From positions 1 to 64,000 of the forward strand of contig DATJZY010000045.1 in assembly GCA_035577985.1 (NCBI GenBank): a stretch of DNA of 64,000 nt. The letters run 5' to 3'. This document shows positions 41,159-49,935 of this stretch, in pieces. The notes beneath the pieces are model-generated. The model was not told the DNA's origin. It made no database searches and saw only the letters and a program-made list of their open reading frames with translations. This stretch comes from Candidatus Eisenbacteria bacterium (lineage in GTDB: Bacteria; Desulfobacterota; Binatia; DP-6). The translations under genes and the position numbers were made by a program. The stretch's first letter is position 1; every line of letters begins with the position of its first letter.

Positions 41159-42955
41159 GTGGCGTACGCGAACCTCGCGCAGATGTTCTTCACGCGGGCC
41201 GACCAGCTCGCCGATCGCCCGCGCTACCGCTACCACGACGCTCAGGGCTGGCGCGAGGTCACGTGGGGCGAGATGCGCGATCGCGTGCGGGCCATCGCCG
41301 CGGCGCTCGTCGACGACGGCGTGCGACCCGGCGATCGCGTCGGGCTCCTTTCGGCGACGCGACCCGAGTGGATGGAGATCGACTTCGCGATCCTCGCGTG
41401 CGGCGCGCTCACCATCCCCGTCTACCACTCCGTGCTGCCCGACGAGTGTGGCTACATCGTGGCCAACGCCGGCGCCGATCGTCTCTTCGTCGAGAACGCG
41501 AAGCTGCGCGGAAGGGTCGAGGCGGTGGCACGCGACGGCTTCGAGCTGGACGGCGTGCGCCGTCCGGTCTCGATCCGGTCCATCACGACGGTCGAGGGCA
41601 CGGGTCCGCAGACGCTCGGCGATCTCCTCGAGCGCGGACGCTCGCTGCTCGGCCGCCACGGCGCCGAGATCGAGCGACGGATCGCGAAGCTCGGGCGCTC
41701 GGACCTCGCGACCATCGTCTACACGTCGGGCACGACCGGTCCGCCGAAGGGCGTCCCGCAGACGCACGGCAACCACCTGGCCACCGTCGAGGCGACGCTG
41801 CGCATCGGGACCCTGCGCGAGGGTGACGTCGACTTCTTCTTCCTGCCGCTTGCGCACTCGTTCGCCCGCCTGCTCGAGTACTGCGGCATCGCGGCCGGCA
41901 CGACGACGGCCTTCGCCCGCTCGATCGACACGTTGATCGAGGACATCCCGGCGGCCAAGCCCAACGTCGTCCCCGCCGTGCCGCGCGTCTACGAGAAGGT
42001 GTACGGGCGCATCCAGGCCAAGCGCGACGCGGGAAGCGGCGTCCAGCAGGCGATCTTCGACTGGGCGGTCGGCGTCGGACGGCAGCGCAGCGAGCTGCAG
42101 GCGGCCGGCAAGCCGATCCCGCTCTGGCTGCAGGTCGCCGACGCGATCGCGCACCGCCTCGTCTTCTCGCGCATCCACTCGGTGCTGGGCGGCAACATCC
42201 GCTTCATGCTCTCGGGCGGGGCGCCGCTCGCGCGCGACATCGCCGAGTTCTTCCACGCCGTGGGCATCCCGATCTTCGAAGGGTACGGTCTCACCGAGAC
42301 GACGCCGGCGCTGACGGTGAACCATCCCGACCGCTATCGCCTCGGAACCGTCGGCACGGTGCTCGACTGCTGCGAGATCCGGATCGCCGACGACGGCGAG
42401 ATCCTCGCCCGCGGCGCGAACGTGGCGAGCGGCTACTACGAGCGCCCCGACGCCACCGCCGAAGCCTGGGACGCGGACGGCTGGTTCCACACCGGGGACA
42501 TCGGCGAGATCGACGCCGACGGATTCCTGCGCATCACCGACCGCAAGAAGGACCTGCTCAAGACCTCGGGCGGGAAGTACGTGGCGCCGCAGAAGATCGA
42601 GAACCTGCTGAAGCTCCAGCCGCACGTCAGCCAGGCGGTCGCGATCGGCGACAACCGCAAGTACTGCACGGCTCTGGTCACCCTGGACCTCCCGGAGGTC
42701 GAGCGGTGGGCGGCGGCGCAGGGGCTCCAGGTCGACCCGGCCGACCTGCACGCCCACCCGGCCGTCCGGAAGCTGATCGAGTCCGAGGTGGCGGCAGTCA
42801 ACCAAAGCCTCGCGTCCTGGGAGTCGATCAAGTACGTGCGCATCCTTCCCGGGGACTTTTCGACCGAGACCGGCGAGCTGACGCCGAGCCTGAAGCTGAA
42901 GCGCAAGGTGATCGCGCAGCGCTACGCAGCCGACATCGAGTCGATGTACCAGTAG
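41159..42955 (+). CDS. Long-chain acyl-CoA synthetase (AMP-forming, FadD15-like)
   Basis: 598 residues of the ANL superfamily. Activates fatty acids through an acyl-AMP. The P-loop motif IVYTSGTTGPPKGV, the acyl-binding gate FLPLAHSFARL, IFEGYGLTETTPAL (A5 motif) and GWFHTGDIGEIDADGFLRITDRKKDLLKTSGGKYVAP (A7-A8, hinge Asp and Lys) are complete. The length and the KTSGGKYVAPQKIENLLK segment fit the FadD15 group. GTG start with GGAGGGGGG just upstream. It is single in its transcription unit, divergent from galT. Confidence 0.9.
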   Translation: MAYANLAQMFFTRADQLADRPRYRYHDAQGWREVTWGEMRDRVRAIAAALVDDGVRPGDRVGLLSATRPEWMEIDFAILACGALTIPVYHSVLPDECGYIVANAGADRLFVENAKLRGRVEAVARDGFELDGVRRPVSIRSITTVEGTGPQTLGDLLERGRSLLGRHGAEIERRIAKLGRSDLATIVYTSGTTGPPKGVPQTHGNHLATVEATLRIGTLREGDVDFFFLPLAHSFARLLEYCGIAAGTTTAFARSIDTLIEDIPAAKPNVVPAVPRVYEKVYGRIQAKRDAGSGVQQAIFDWAVGVGRQRSELQAAGKPIPLWLQVADAIAHRLVFSRIHSVLGGNIRFMLSGGAPLARDIAEFFHAVGIPIFEGYGLTETTPALTVNHPDRYRLGTVGTVLDCCEIRIADDGEILARGANVASGYYERPDATAEAWDADGWFHTGDIGEIDADGFLRITDRKKDLLKTSGGKYVAPQKIENLLKLQPHVSQAVAIGDNRKYCTALVTLDLPEVERWAAAQGLQVDPADLHAHPAVRKLIESEVAAVNQSLASWESIKYVRILPGDFSTETGELTPSLKLKRKVIAQRYAADIESMYQ

Positions 42956-42981
42956 CCCGCATTCCCTCGTTTTTCGCGACG

Positions 42982-43010
42982 TTGCGGCTCCGTGGGACGC
43001 ATGTTATATG
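42982..43010 (+). promoter_or_regulatory. Promoter of the rimP-nusA-infB operon
   Basis: TTGCGG (42982-42987), 17-bp spacer, TATATG (43005-43010). Start of transcription near 43017 gives a leader of about 69 bases with a terminator-like hairpin. Confidence 0.5.
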
Positions 43011-43041
43011 CTCACGGTTTCCCGGCTTCACTCACCAGCAG

Positions 43042-43064
43042 AAGTGGGCCCCGGCCCACTTTTT
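43042..43064 (+). terminator. Terminator-like attenuator hairpin in the rimP leader
   Basis: AAGTGGGCC and GGCCCACTT form a perfect 9-bp stem with a 2-base loop (CC, in practice a wider loop) followed by a T-run (43060-43064), 21 bases before the rimP ATG and after its promoter. It fits an intrinsic attenuator for this operon; whether it is read through under control is not shown by sequence. Confidence 0.65.
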
Positions 43065-43085
43065 CATTTGGAGGAACAGCGTTCG

Positions 43086-43583
43086 ATGGATTGGTCGGCG
43101 GTCACCCAGCGCGTCTGGGGGCTCGCGGAGCCCGTCGTCACGGCGGCGGGTCTCGAGCTCGTGGACGTTCAATGTCGTCCCGAGGGCGGGCGCGCGATCC
43201 TGCGCCTGCTGATCGACCGGCCGGCGGGTGGCGTCACCATCGACGAGCTCGCGCGCATCTCGCGCGAGCTCGGCAACGTCTTCGACGCGCACGACGCGGT
43301 GCACGGTCGCTATCACCTGGAGTGCTCCTCGCCGGGGCTGAACCGCCCCCTGGTACGGGCCGACCACTACCGCCGCGCGCTCGGAAAGCGCGTGTCGGTG
43401 CGCACGCGAACGCCGGTCGCCGGCCGGCGGCAGTTCCACGGCGTCCTCGAAGCCGCGACCGACGACGTCGTGACGGTCGCCGATCCCGACGCCGGCACGG
43501 TCGCGCTGCCGCTCGCGGACGTCGAGCGCGCCAACATCGAATACGACTTCACGCGACCGGCGCATGCGCCGGCACACGCCTGA
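43086..43583 (+). CDS. rimP: Ribosome maturation factor RimP
   Basis: 165 residues. Helps assemble the 30S subunit. LAEPVVTAAGLELVDVQCRPEGGRAILRLLIDRPAGGVTIDELARISRELGNVFDAHD and YHLECSSPGLNRPLVRADHYRRALGKRV are the N-terminal domain signature; the C-terminal Sm-like domain contains FHGVLEAATDDVVTV. ATG with GGAGGAA 12 bases upstream. First gene of the conserved rimP-nusA-ylxR-infB operon. Confidence 0.94.
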   Translation: MDWSAVTQRVWGLAEPVVTAAGLELVDVQCRPEGGRAILRLLIDRPAGGVTIDELARISRELGNVFDAHDAVHGRYHLECSSPGLNRPLVRADHYRRALGKRVSVRTRTPVAGRRQFHGVLEAATDDVVTVADPDAGTVALPLADVERANIEYDFTRPAHAPAHA

Positions 43584-43599
43584 GGGTGCGGAGGAACGA

Positions 43600-44940
43600 A
43601 TGCTTCCGGATCTGAACCGTGTGATCGAGCAGGTGAGCAAGGAGAAGGGGATCGACCGCCAGATCATCGTCGAGGCCCTCGAGCAGGCGATGCTGTCGGC
43701 GGCCAAGCGTACCTTCGGGCTCGACAAGAACATCGAGGCGAAGTTCAACCCCGAGGTCGGCGAGGTCGAGCTGTTCGAGATCAAGCGCGTCGTCGCCGTG
43801 ATCGAAGACCCCGAGAACGAGGTCATCCTCGCCGAGGCGCGAGCCCACCTCGACCCCGACGCCGAGGTCGGCGACGAGCTGCTGGCGAAGCTTCCGCCGG
43901 AGAAGTTCGGCCGCATCGCCGCCCAGGCCGCCAAGCAGAACATCATCCAGCGCGTGCGCGACGCCGAGCGCGACAGCATCTTCAAGGAGTTCAAGACGCG
44001 CAAGGGCGAGCTCGCCACGGGCACGGTGCAGCGCTTCGAGAAGAAGAACCTCATCGTGAACCTCGGCCGCGCCGACGCGATCCTGCCCGAGAAAGAGCAG
44101 ATCCCGCGCGAGCGCTATCGGCAGGGCGATCGCATCCGGGCCTACATCGTCGACGTGGAGCTCTCGAGCAAGGGTCCGCAGATCGTGCTCTCGCGCACAC
44201 ACCCGGGGCTCCTGATCGAGCTCTTCCGGCAGGAGGTCCCCGAGATCTACGAGGGCATCGTCGAGGTGAAGGGCGCGGCGCGCGAGCCGGGCGGGCGAGC
44301 GAAGTTCGCCGTCATGTCGCACGATCGCGACGTCGATCCCGTCGGCGCCTGCGTCGGCATGCGCGGCACGCGCGTGCAGGCCGTCGTGCAGGAGCTCCGC
44401 AACGAGAAGATCGACATCGTCGAGTGGACGGCGGACCCTGCCGAGTACGTCTGCCGGGCGCTGGCGCCGGCGAAGGTCTCGAAGATCATCCTCGACGAGG
44501 ACGAGCACGGCATGGAGGTGATCGTTCCCGACGACCAGCTCTCGCTCGCGATCGGGAAGAAGGGCCAGAACGTCCGCCTGGCATCGCGCCTCACGGGCTG
44601 GAAGCTCGACGTGCGCAGCGAGTCGGACGCCGAGGACGAGGCGCGGCGCGCCCGCGCGTCGCTCACGGCCATTCCGGACATCGGCGACGTCACCGCCGAG
44701 CTGCTCTACCAGAGCGGCTTCAAGTCGTCCGAGGACCTCGCGGCCTCGGACGAGGAGAGCGTCGCCGAGGTCGACGGCATCGGGCCCGAGCGCGCGCCCG
44801 GGATCATCGCTGCCGCGCGGGAGCACGTCGCCCGCCTGCAGGCCGAGGCGGCCGAGCTGGCGGCCGCGGCTGCGGCGGCCACGCCGCTTCCCACCGGCGA
44901 CGAGACGGCCGCCGACCGGCCGGCGGAGGAGACCGAGTGA
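43600..44940 (+). CDS. nusA: Transcription termination/antitermination factor NusA
   Basis: 446 residues. Domains in order: N-terminal polymerase-binding domain (LNRVIEQVSKEKGIDRQIIVEALEQAM), S1 domain (TGTVQRFEKKNLIVNLGRADAILP), KH1 (ILSRT region VVEVKGAAREPGGRAKFAV), KH2 (VIVPDDQLSLAIGKKGQNVRLASRLTGWKLDV) and a single helix-hairpin-helix tail (IPDIGDVTAELLYQSGF ... IDGIGPERA-like). Controls pausing, termination and antitermination. An ATG (43564-43566) upstream is rejected since the ATG at 43600 has GGAGGAA. Overlaps ylxR (GTGA). Confidence 0.95.
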   Translation: MLPDLNRVIEQVSKEKGIDRQIIVEALEQAMLSAAKRTFGLDKNIEAKFNPEVGEVELFEIKRVVAVIEDPENEVILAEARAHLDPDAEVGDELLAKLPPEKFGRIAAQAAKQNIIQRVRDAERDSIFKEFKTRKGELATGTVQRFEKKNLIVNLGRADAILPEKEQIPRERYRQGDRIRAYIVDVELSSKGPQIVLSRTHPGLLIELFRQEVPEIYEGIVEVKGAAREPGGRAKFAVMSHDRDVDPVGACVGMRGTRVQAVVQELRNEKIDIVEWTADPAEYVCRALAPAKVSKIILDEDEHGMEVIVPDDQLSLAIGKKGQNVRLASRLTGWKLDVRSESDAEDEARRARASLTAIPDIGDVTAELLYQSGFKSSEDLAASDEESVAEVDGIGPERAPGIIAAAREHVARLQAEAAELAAAAAAATPLPTGDETAADRPAEETE

Positions 44941-45194
44941 CGCCGGTGCGATCCTGCGTGGGATGCGGGGAGCGTGCACCGCAGCCGGGCCTGGTGCGCA
45001 TCGTGTGGCGTGACGGCGGGCTGCACACCGATCGCGCGCGGCGCGGCGGCGGTCGCGGAGCTTATGTGCACGAGCAGGCGGCGTGCTTCGACGCGTTCGT
45101 GCGACGGCGAGGGCCGGTGCGCGCGCTGCGTGCCTCGGTGCCGCGGCACGCCCGTGAGGCGCTCGTGGCAGCGCTTCGCGAGGGGAAAGAGTAG
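44937..45194 (+). CDS. ylxR: YlxR family (DUF448) RNA-binding protein
   Basis: 85 residues. Opens [23 protein letters not shown], the DUF448 signature with the GRG(A/T)Y-type motif [19 protein letters not shown]. YlxR is encoded between nusA and infB across bacteria, binds RNA (RNase P in some species) and may act as a regulator. GTG start overlapping the nusA stop. Ends 5 bases before infB. Confidence 0.9.
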   Translation: MTPVRSCVGCGERAPQPGLVRIVWRDGGLHTDRARRGGGRGAYVHEQAACFDAFVRRRGPVRALRASVPRHAREALVAALREGKE

Positions 45195-45199
45195 GCACC

Positions 45200-47917
45200 A
45201 TGTCCAAACGCATCCACGAGCTCGCGAAGGAGTGGGCCGTCGAGCCGAAGGCCGTCGTCGCCGCGGCCGAGCAGATCGGTTTGAAAGGCAAGCGCTCGCA
45301 GAGCGTCGTCACCGAGGACGAGGTGCAGCGGCTGAAGCAGACTCTCGGCCTGGCGCCGCGCTCGCCCCAGGTGACGGTCGGCGCCGAGCGCGTCGTGGCC
45401 GAGCGTCTGGTCACGCAGCGCGAGGCGGGCGTCGAGCGGCTGGTGACGTCGCGCGAGCAGACCACCGAGACGCGCCTGCAGGCGAACGTGATCCGCCGTC
45501 GCGTCGCACGCGAAGTGCTGAAGCGCGAGGAGCTCCCCGGCGTGCCCGACGCCGAGGGCGGCGGTGCGATCCCGCCTTCGCTCGACTTCGACGAACCCAT
45601 TCCGCCGCCGCTCGACGTGCCGCCACCCGCGGATTCGCCGGCGCCCGAGCCGCGGACCGTCGTGGCCGACGCCCACCCGGCGCCCGCGCCCGTCCCGCCG
45701 CCCAAGCCCGCCGCGCGTCACGTCGAAGCAGCGCCGCCTCCGCCGGTGGCGAAGACGGCGAGGCCCGCTGGCGCGCCCGCTCGAGTCGCCGAGACACCCG
45801 CCGCGCCACCGCCGCCGAGCGCACCCGGGTTCGAGGAGCAGCGTGGGCCGAAGGTGCTCGGACGGATCGACCTCCGCAAGGCGACGCCGCCGCCGAGCGC
45901 TCCGGGATGGCGTCCGGGAGGCGCGCCGGCCGAGACCCCCGGGACCGCTCCCGCGGGCGACGCGGCGAAGAAGCGCAAGGGACGCAAGGTCATCCAGAAG
46001 GACGACCTCGCCAGCATGGCGGAGCGCGACTTCTCGCGCGGCGCCAAGCGCCCGATGAAGAAGCGGGCGCAGCCCGGCAAGGAGCTGAAGAAGCCGGAGA
46101 TCACGACGCCGCGCGCCTCCAAGCGCATCATCCGCATCTCGGAGGTGATCTCGGTCGGCGATCTCTCGAAGTCGATGGGCGTCAAGGCCAGCGAGGTCCT
46201 GAAGAAGCTCATCGACATGGGCATGATGGCGACCATCAACCAGATGCTCGACCACGACACGGCCGTGCTGGTCGCGAGCGAGTTCGAGTATCAGGTCGAG
46301 AACGTCGCCTTCGACGCCGAGCAGAGCCTCGAGGCGGAGCAGGAAGGCGTCGCCGGGGAAGCGGTGCCGCGCGCCCCGGTCGTGACGATCATGGGCCACG
46401 TCGATCACGGCAAGACGTCGCTGCTCGACGCGATCCGCGCGACCAACGTCGCGGAGGGCGAGGCCGGCGGCATCACGCAGCACATCGGCGCCTACACGGT
46501 CGACGTGCACGGGCGGACCGTCACGTTCCTCGACACCCCGGGTCACGAGGCGTTCACCGCCATGCGGGCCCGCGGCGCGAAGGTGACCGACATGGTCGTC
46601 CTCGTCGTGGCGGCCGACGACGGCATCATGCCGCAGACGGTCGAAGCCATCAACCACGCCCGCGCCGCCGAGGTGCCGATCATCGTCGCGGTGAACAAGA
46701 TCGACAAGCCGGGCGGCAACGTCGAACGCGTGAGGCAGGAGCTCGGCAACTACGGCCTCGCACCCGAAGAATGGGGCGGCGACACGATCGTCGTGCCGGT
46801 CTCGGCGAAGACGCACGAGGGCATCCCGCAGCTCCTGGAGATGCTCCTCCTCCAGGCCGACGTCCTCGAGCTGAAGGCCAGCCCGCAGCGCAACGCGCGC
46901 GGCACGATCGTCGAGGCGCGGCTCGACCGCGGGCGCGGTCCGGTCGCGACCGTGCTCGTGCAGGAGGGCACGCTCCACGTCGGCGACTCGTTCGTGTGCG
47001 GCGTCCAGTACGGACGCATCCGCGCCATGGTCGACGACAAGGGCAAGCGCATCGACGAGGCCGGGCCGTCCATGCCGGTCGAGATCCTGGGGCTGGGTGG
47101 CGTGCCCGACGCCGGCGACGTGTTCGTGGCCCTGCAGGACGACCAGAAGGCGCGCCAGATCGCCGAGCACCGCCGCGGCAAGCAGCGCGAGGCCGACATG
47201 GCGAAGACGGCCAAGGTCTCGCTCGACGACCTCTACAACCAGATCCAGACGGGTGACGTGAAGGAGCTGAAGGTCGTCCTCAAGGCCGACGTGCAGGGCT
47301 CGGTCGAGGCCCTGACGGAGGCGCTGGGGCGCCTGTCGACGAACGACGTCCGGCTGAACGTCATCCACGGCTCGGTCGGCGGCGTCACGGAGTCCGACGT
47401 GCTCCTCGCCACGGCGTCGAACGCGATCGTCATCGGCTTCAACGTGCGGCCCGAGCCGAAGGCCGCGGCGCTCGCCGAGCGCGAGGGCGTCGACCTCCGC
47501 ATGTACACCATCATCTACGAGGCGCTGAACGAGGTCCGTGAAGCGTTGGAGGGTCTCCTCGAGCCCGTGGAGCGCGAGAAGGTGCTCGGCCGCGTCGAGG
47601 TCCGCCAGGTCTTCACGATCAGCGGCATCGGCCAGGTCGCCGGCTGCTACGTCGTCGACGGGAAGCTCGTCCGCGGCGTGCGAGCGCGCCTCGTGCGGGA
47701 CAACATCGTCGTCTTCGACGGCAAGATCTCGAGCCTGCGTCGCTTCAAGGAGGACGTCCGCGAGGTGGCGGCGGGCTACGAGTGCGGCACCGGCTTCGAG
47801 AACTACCAGGACGTCAAGGTCGGCGACGTCATCGAGCCGTACGAGGTCGAGCAGGTGGCGCGGCGGCTCGCGGCTCCGGCGGGCAAGGGCGCGCAAGCGG
47901 CCGAGCGGTCGGTGTAG
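45200..47917 (+). CDS. infB: Translation initiation factor IF-2
   Basis: 905 residues. An N-terminal SAP-like IF2N domain ([31 protein letters not shown]), then a long disordered Pro/Ala/basic linker (about residues 120-290), a second IF2N module ([25 protein letters not shown]), the GTPase domain (G1 [10 protein letters not shown]3 DTPGHEAF, G4 NKID, G5 VSAKT), then domains II-III and IV. Places initiator tRNA on the 30S subunit. In leaderless initiation, IF-2 favours 70S or 30S start at the 5' end, so it is relevant to the promoter pattern described in the findings. Confidence 0.96.
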   Translation: MSKRIHELAKEWAVEPKAVVAAAEQIGLKGKRSQSVVTEDEVQRLKQTLGLAPRSPQVTVGAERVVAERLVTQREAGVERLVTSREQTTETRLQANVIRRRVAREVLKREELPGVPDAEGGGAIPPSLDFDEPIPPPLDVPPPADSPAPEPRTVVADAHPAPAPVPPPKPAARHVEAAPPPPVAKTARPAGAPARVAETPAAPPPPSAPGFEEQRGPKVLGRIDLRKATPPPSAPGWRPGGAPAETPGTAPAGDAAKKRKGRKVIQKDDLASMAERDFSRGAKRPMKKRAQPGKELKKPEITTPRASKRIIRISEVISVGDLSKSMGVKASEVLKKLIDMGMMATINQMLDHDTAVLVASEFEYQVENVAFDAEQSLEAEQEGVAGEAVPRAPVVTIMGHVDHGKTSLLDAIRATNVAEGEAGGITQHIGAYTVDVHGRTVTFLDTPGHEAFTAMRARGAKVTDMVVLVVAADDGIMPQTVEAINHARAAEVPIIVAVNKIDKPGGNVERVRQELGNYGLAPEEWGGDTIVVPVSAKTHEGIPQLLEMLLLQADVLELKASPQRNARGTIVEARLDRGRGPVATVLVQEGTLHVGDSFVCGVQYGRIRAMVDDKGKRIDEAGPSMPVEILGLGGVPDAGDVFVALQDDQKARQIAEHRRGKQREADMAKTAKVSLDDLYNQIQTGDVKELKVVLKADVQGSVEALTEALGRLSTNDVRLNVIHGSVGGVTESDVLLATASNAIVIGFNVRPEPKAAALAEREGVDLRMYTIIYEALNEVREALEGLLEPVEREKVLGRVEVRQVFTISGIGQVAGCYVVDGKLVRGVRARLVRDNIVVFDGKISSLRRFKEDVREVAAGYECGTGFENYQDVKVGDVIEPYEVEQVARRLAAPAGKGAQAAERSV

Positions 47918-47935
47918 CCGCCGGGAGGCGCCGCC

Positions 47936-48223
47936 ATGGTGGTCGGCGTACTGCGGCTCGAGCTTCGCTTGCCGGAGACGCATTCGCTCAAGGGCAAGCG
48001 CAGCGTTCTGCGCTCGATCAAGGCCCGCGTGCAGCAGAAGTTCAACGTCTCGATCGCCGAGTGCGAGGACCACGACCTCTGGCAGCGCGCGATCCTCGGC
48101 GTGAGCCAGGTCGGCCCCGATCAGCCCCACGTCGACCGGTGCTTGCGCGAAGTGGTGATGTTCATCGACGACCTGCAGCTCGCCGAGCTGGGCGAGGAGC
48201 GGGTCGAGTTCCTGCACTACTGA
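47936..48223 (+). CDS. DUF503 (YlxP) family protein
   Basis: 95 residues, ferredoxin-like fold. VVGVLRLELRLPETHSLKGKRSVLRSIKARVQQKFNVSIAECEDHDLWQRAILGVSQVG is the family signature almost in full. DUF503 genes sit between infB and rbfA in many bacteria; they have no established function, though a link with ribosome maturation is assumed from position. GGAGGCG lies 7 bases upstream of the ATG. Confidence 0.93.
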   Translation: MVVGVLRLELRLPETHSLKGKRSVLRSIKARVQQKFNVSIAECEDHDLWQRAILGVSQVGPDQPHVDRCLREVVMFIDDLQLAELGEERVEFLHY

Positions 48224-48235
48224 GGCGGAGGACGG

Positions 48236-48601
48236 ATGGCCGACCATCGCCGGGAGCGCGTCGAGCACCTCTTGCGCGCCGAGCTCGCGTCGCTCCTCCA
48301 GCGCGAGGCGAGGGATCCCCGCCTCGCGACCGTGACGGTGTCCGCCGTGCGCATGACGGCCGACCTCCGGCAGGCGCGCGTCTTCTATCGCGTGCTGGGC
48401 GACCCCGCCGACGTGGCGCCCGTGCAGAAGGGCCTCGACCATGCGACCCCGTTCCTGCGGGCACGGGTCGCACGTTCGCTCGGCCTGCGCGTGACGCCCA
48501 CCCTGCGCTTCGAGTACGACACCACGCCGGACACGGCGCGACGTGTGGACGACCTCCTGCGCTCGGCTACGCCGGGGTCGTCGGAGGACGAGGAGACGTG
48601 A
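48236..48601 (+). CDS. rbfA: Ribosome-binding factor A
   Basis: 121 residues, single type II KH-like domain. Binds the immature 30S subunit near helix 1 of 16S rRNA. HRRERVEHLLRAELASLLQREARDPRLATVTVSAVRMTADLRQARVFYRVLGD is the family signature; the pair RTPTLRFEYD-like VTPTLRFEYDTTPDTARRVDDLL closes it. ATG start with GGAGGAC 7 bases upstream. Its stop overlaps the truB GTG. Confidence 0.94.
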   Translation: MADHRRERVEHLLRAELASLLQREARDPRLATVTVSAVRMTADLRQARVFYRVLGDPADVAPVQKGLDHATPFLRARVARSLGLRVTPTLRFEYDTTPDTARRVDDLLRSATPGSSEDEET

Positions 48602-49482
48602 ACGGCATCCTCCTCGTCGACAAGCCCGAGGGCATGACGTCGGCGGGCGTCGTTCGCCTGCTGAAGCGGCCGCTCGAGCCCGCGAAGATCGGTCACCTGG
48701 GTACGCTCGACCCGTTCGCGAGCGGGCTCCTGCCGCTGTGCGTGGGCGAGGCGACGAAGGTCGCCCGCTACCTCCTCCTCGAAGACAAGGCCTATACGGG
48801 ACGCATTCGCCTCGGCGCCGAGACCGACACGCTCGATCGGACGGGCGCTGTCACCGCGCGCGCGCCCGTCCCGGAGCTGACGCAGTCCGCGGTGGACGAG
48901 GTCGCGGCTCGCTTCCGCGGCCCGCAGCGCCAGACACCGCCGATGTACTCGGCGCTCAAGCGCGACGGCGTTCCCCTCTACAAGCTCGCCCGCAAGGGCA
49001 TGGAGGTCGAGCGCGAGGCGCGCGAGGTCGTGATCCACGCCCTCGCGCTGCGCCTCGTCGCGCCGGACGCACTCGACTTCGAGGTCCGGTGCAGCAAAGG
49101 GACGTACGTCCGGGTGCTCGCCGCCGACCTCGGCCTGGCCCTCGGAACGGTAGCGCACCTCGAAGAGCTCCGCCGCACGCAGGTCGGAACCTTTCGCGTC
49201 GAGGACGCCCGGGCCCCGGAGGCCCTTCGCGGCGAGCCGCTCTCGTCGTGGCCCGTCATCGGGATCCCACAGGCGCTTGCGGGGCTGCGTCGATTCACGC
49301 TGTCCGGCCCCGACGTGGCGACGCTCCGGCGGGGTCAGCAGGGGCCGCTCGGAGCCCTGCCGAAGGGCGAGGCGGGCGAGGCGGCGCTCGTCCTGACCCA
49401 GGAGGGCGCCGTCGCGGCCGTGATCGAGGTCGCCGACGCCGATCGGGGTTGGCGCATGGTGCGGGTCCTCGCGGCGGGGTGA
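48598..49482 (+). CDS. truB: tRNA pseudouridine-55 synthase
   Basis: 294 residues. Makes pseudouridine 55 in the T-loop of tRNAs. NGILLVDKPEGMTSAGVV opens, the catalytic Asp is in HLGTLDPFASGLLPLCVGEATKV, then KAYTGRIRLGAETDTLDRTG and RCSKGTYVRVLAADLG. The C-terminal PUA-like segment (about residues 235-294) is present. GTG start overlapping the rbfA stop (GTGA). Confidence 0.95.
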   Translation: MNGILLVDKPEGMTSAGVVRLLKRPLEPAKIGHLGTLDPFASGLLPLCVGEATKVARYLLLEDKAYTGRIRLGAETDTLDRTGAVTARAPVPELTQSAVDEVAARFRGPQRQTPPMYSALKRDGVPLYKLARKGMEVEREAREVVIHALALRLVAPDALDFEVRCSKGTYVRVLAADLGLALGTVAHLEELRRTQVGTFRVEDARAPEALRGEPLSSWPVIGIPQALAGLRRFTLSGPDVATLRRGQQGPLGALPKGEAGEAALVLTQEGAVAAVIEVADADRGWRMVRVLAAG

Positions 49483-49500
49483 GAATCGGGGCGGGCTCGC

Positions 49501-49529
49501 TTTACAACGCGGGACCCGCATGTTACGAC
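49501..49529 (+). promoter_or_regulatory. Promoter of rpsO-pnp
   Basis: TTTACA (49501-49506), 17-bp spacer, TACGAC (49524-49529). The leader of about 44 bases carries GGAGAGGGCGGG before the rpsO ATG. Confidence 0.45.
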
Positions 49530-49579
49530 CACGCGTCTAAACGGAAGAAGCGAGAAAGAACGGAATCGGAGAGGGCGGG

Positions 49580-49849
49580 ATGGCAGTGCTCCAGGAGCGC
49601 ACCAAGGAACTCGTGACGTCGTATCGCCGCCACGAGTCGGACACGGGGTCACCCGAGGTCCAAGTGGCGCTTCTGACCGATCGGATCACGTATCTGACCG
49701 AGCACTTCAAGGTTCACCAGAAGGACCATCACTCCCGTCGCGGTCTGCTCAAGCTCGTAGGGCAGCGCCGCCGCATGCTGGATTACCTGCGTCAGCGCGA
49801 TTTTCAGCGCTACAAGAGCGTGATCGAGCGCCTCGGTTTGCGGAAGTAG
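49580..49849 (+). CDS. rpsO: 30S ribosomal protein uS15
   Basis: 89 residues, complete. [61 protein letters not shown] is the full uS15 signature. ATG with GGAGAGGG upstream and its own promoter in the truB-rpsO gap. Its mRNA continues into pnp, the usual rpsO-pnp arrangement, through a leader with a large hairpin. Confidence 0.96.
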   Translation: MAVLQERTKELVTSYRRHESDTGSPEVQVALLTDRITYLTEHFKVHQKDHHSRRGLLKLVGQRRRMLDYLRQRDFQRYKSVIERLGLRK

Positions 49850-49875
49850 GGTAGAGGGCGCAAGCCTCCCCTCCT

Positions 49876-49930
49876 TCTCCCCGTAACGGCTCGCCAAATA
49901 ACAATGGCTGCGGTGTAAGCCGCGGGGAGA
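49876..49930 (+). promoter_or_regulatory. pnp leader stem-loop that sequesters its ribosome-binding site
   Basis: TCTCCCCG (49876-49883) pairs perfectly with CGGGGAGA (49923-49930), extended by CGGCT (49887-49891) with AGCCG (49918-49922) across a 3-base bulge, giving 13 base pairs and a 26-base loop. The 3' arm is the GGGGAGA ribosome site 6 bases before the pnp ATG at 49936. In known cases pnp is autoregulated through a leader stem cut by RNase III; this structure would fit but is not shown to act so. Confidence 0.6.
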
Positions 49931-49935
49931 GACGC

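Noticed and set aside
45062-48442. 1126-codon open frame antisense to infB
   Set aside because: High GC removes stop codons in shadow frames; the translation is low-complexity Arg/Asp/His-rich with no domain, while infB on the plus strand is complete.
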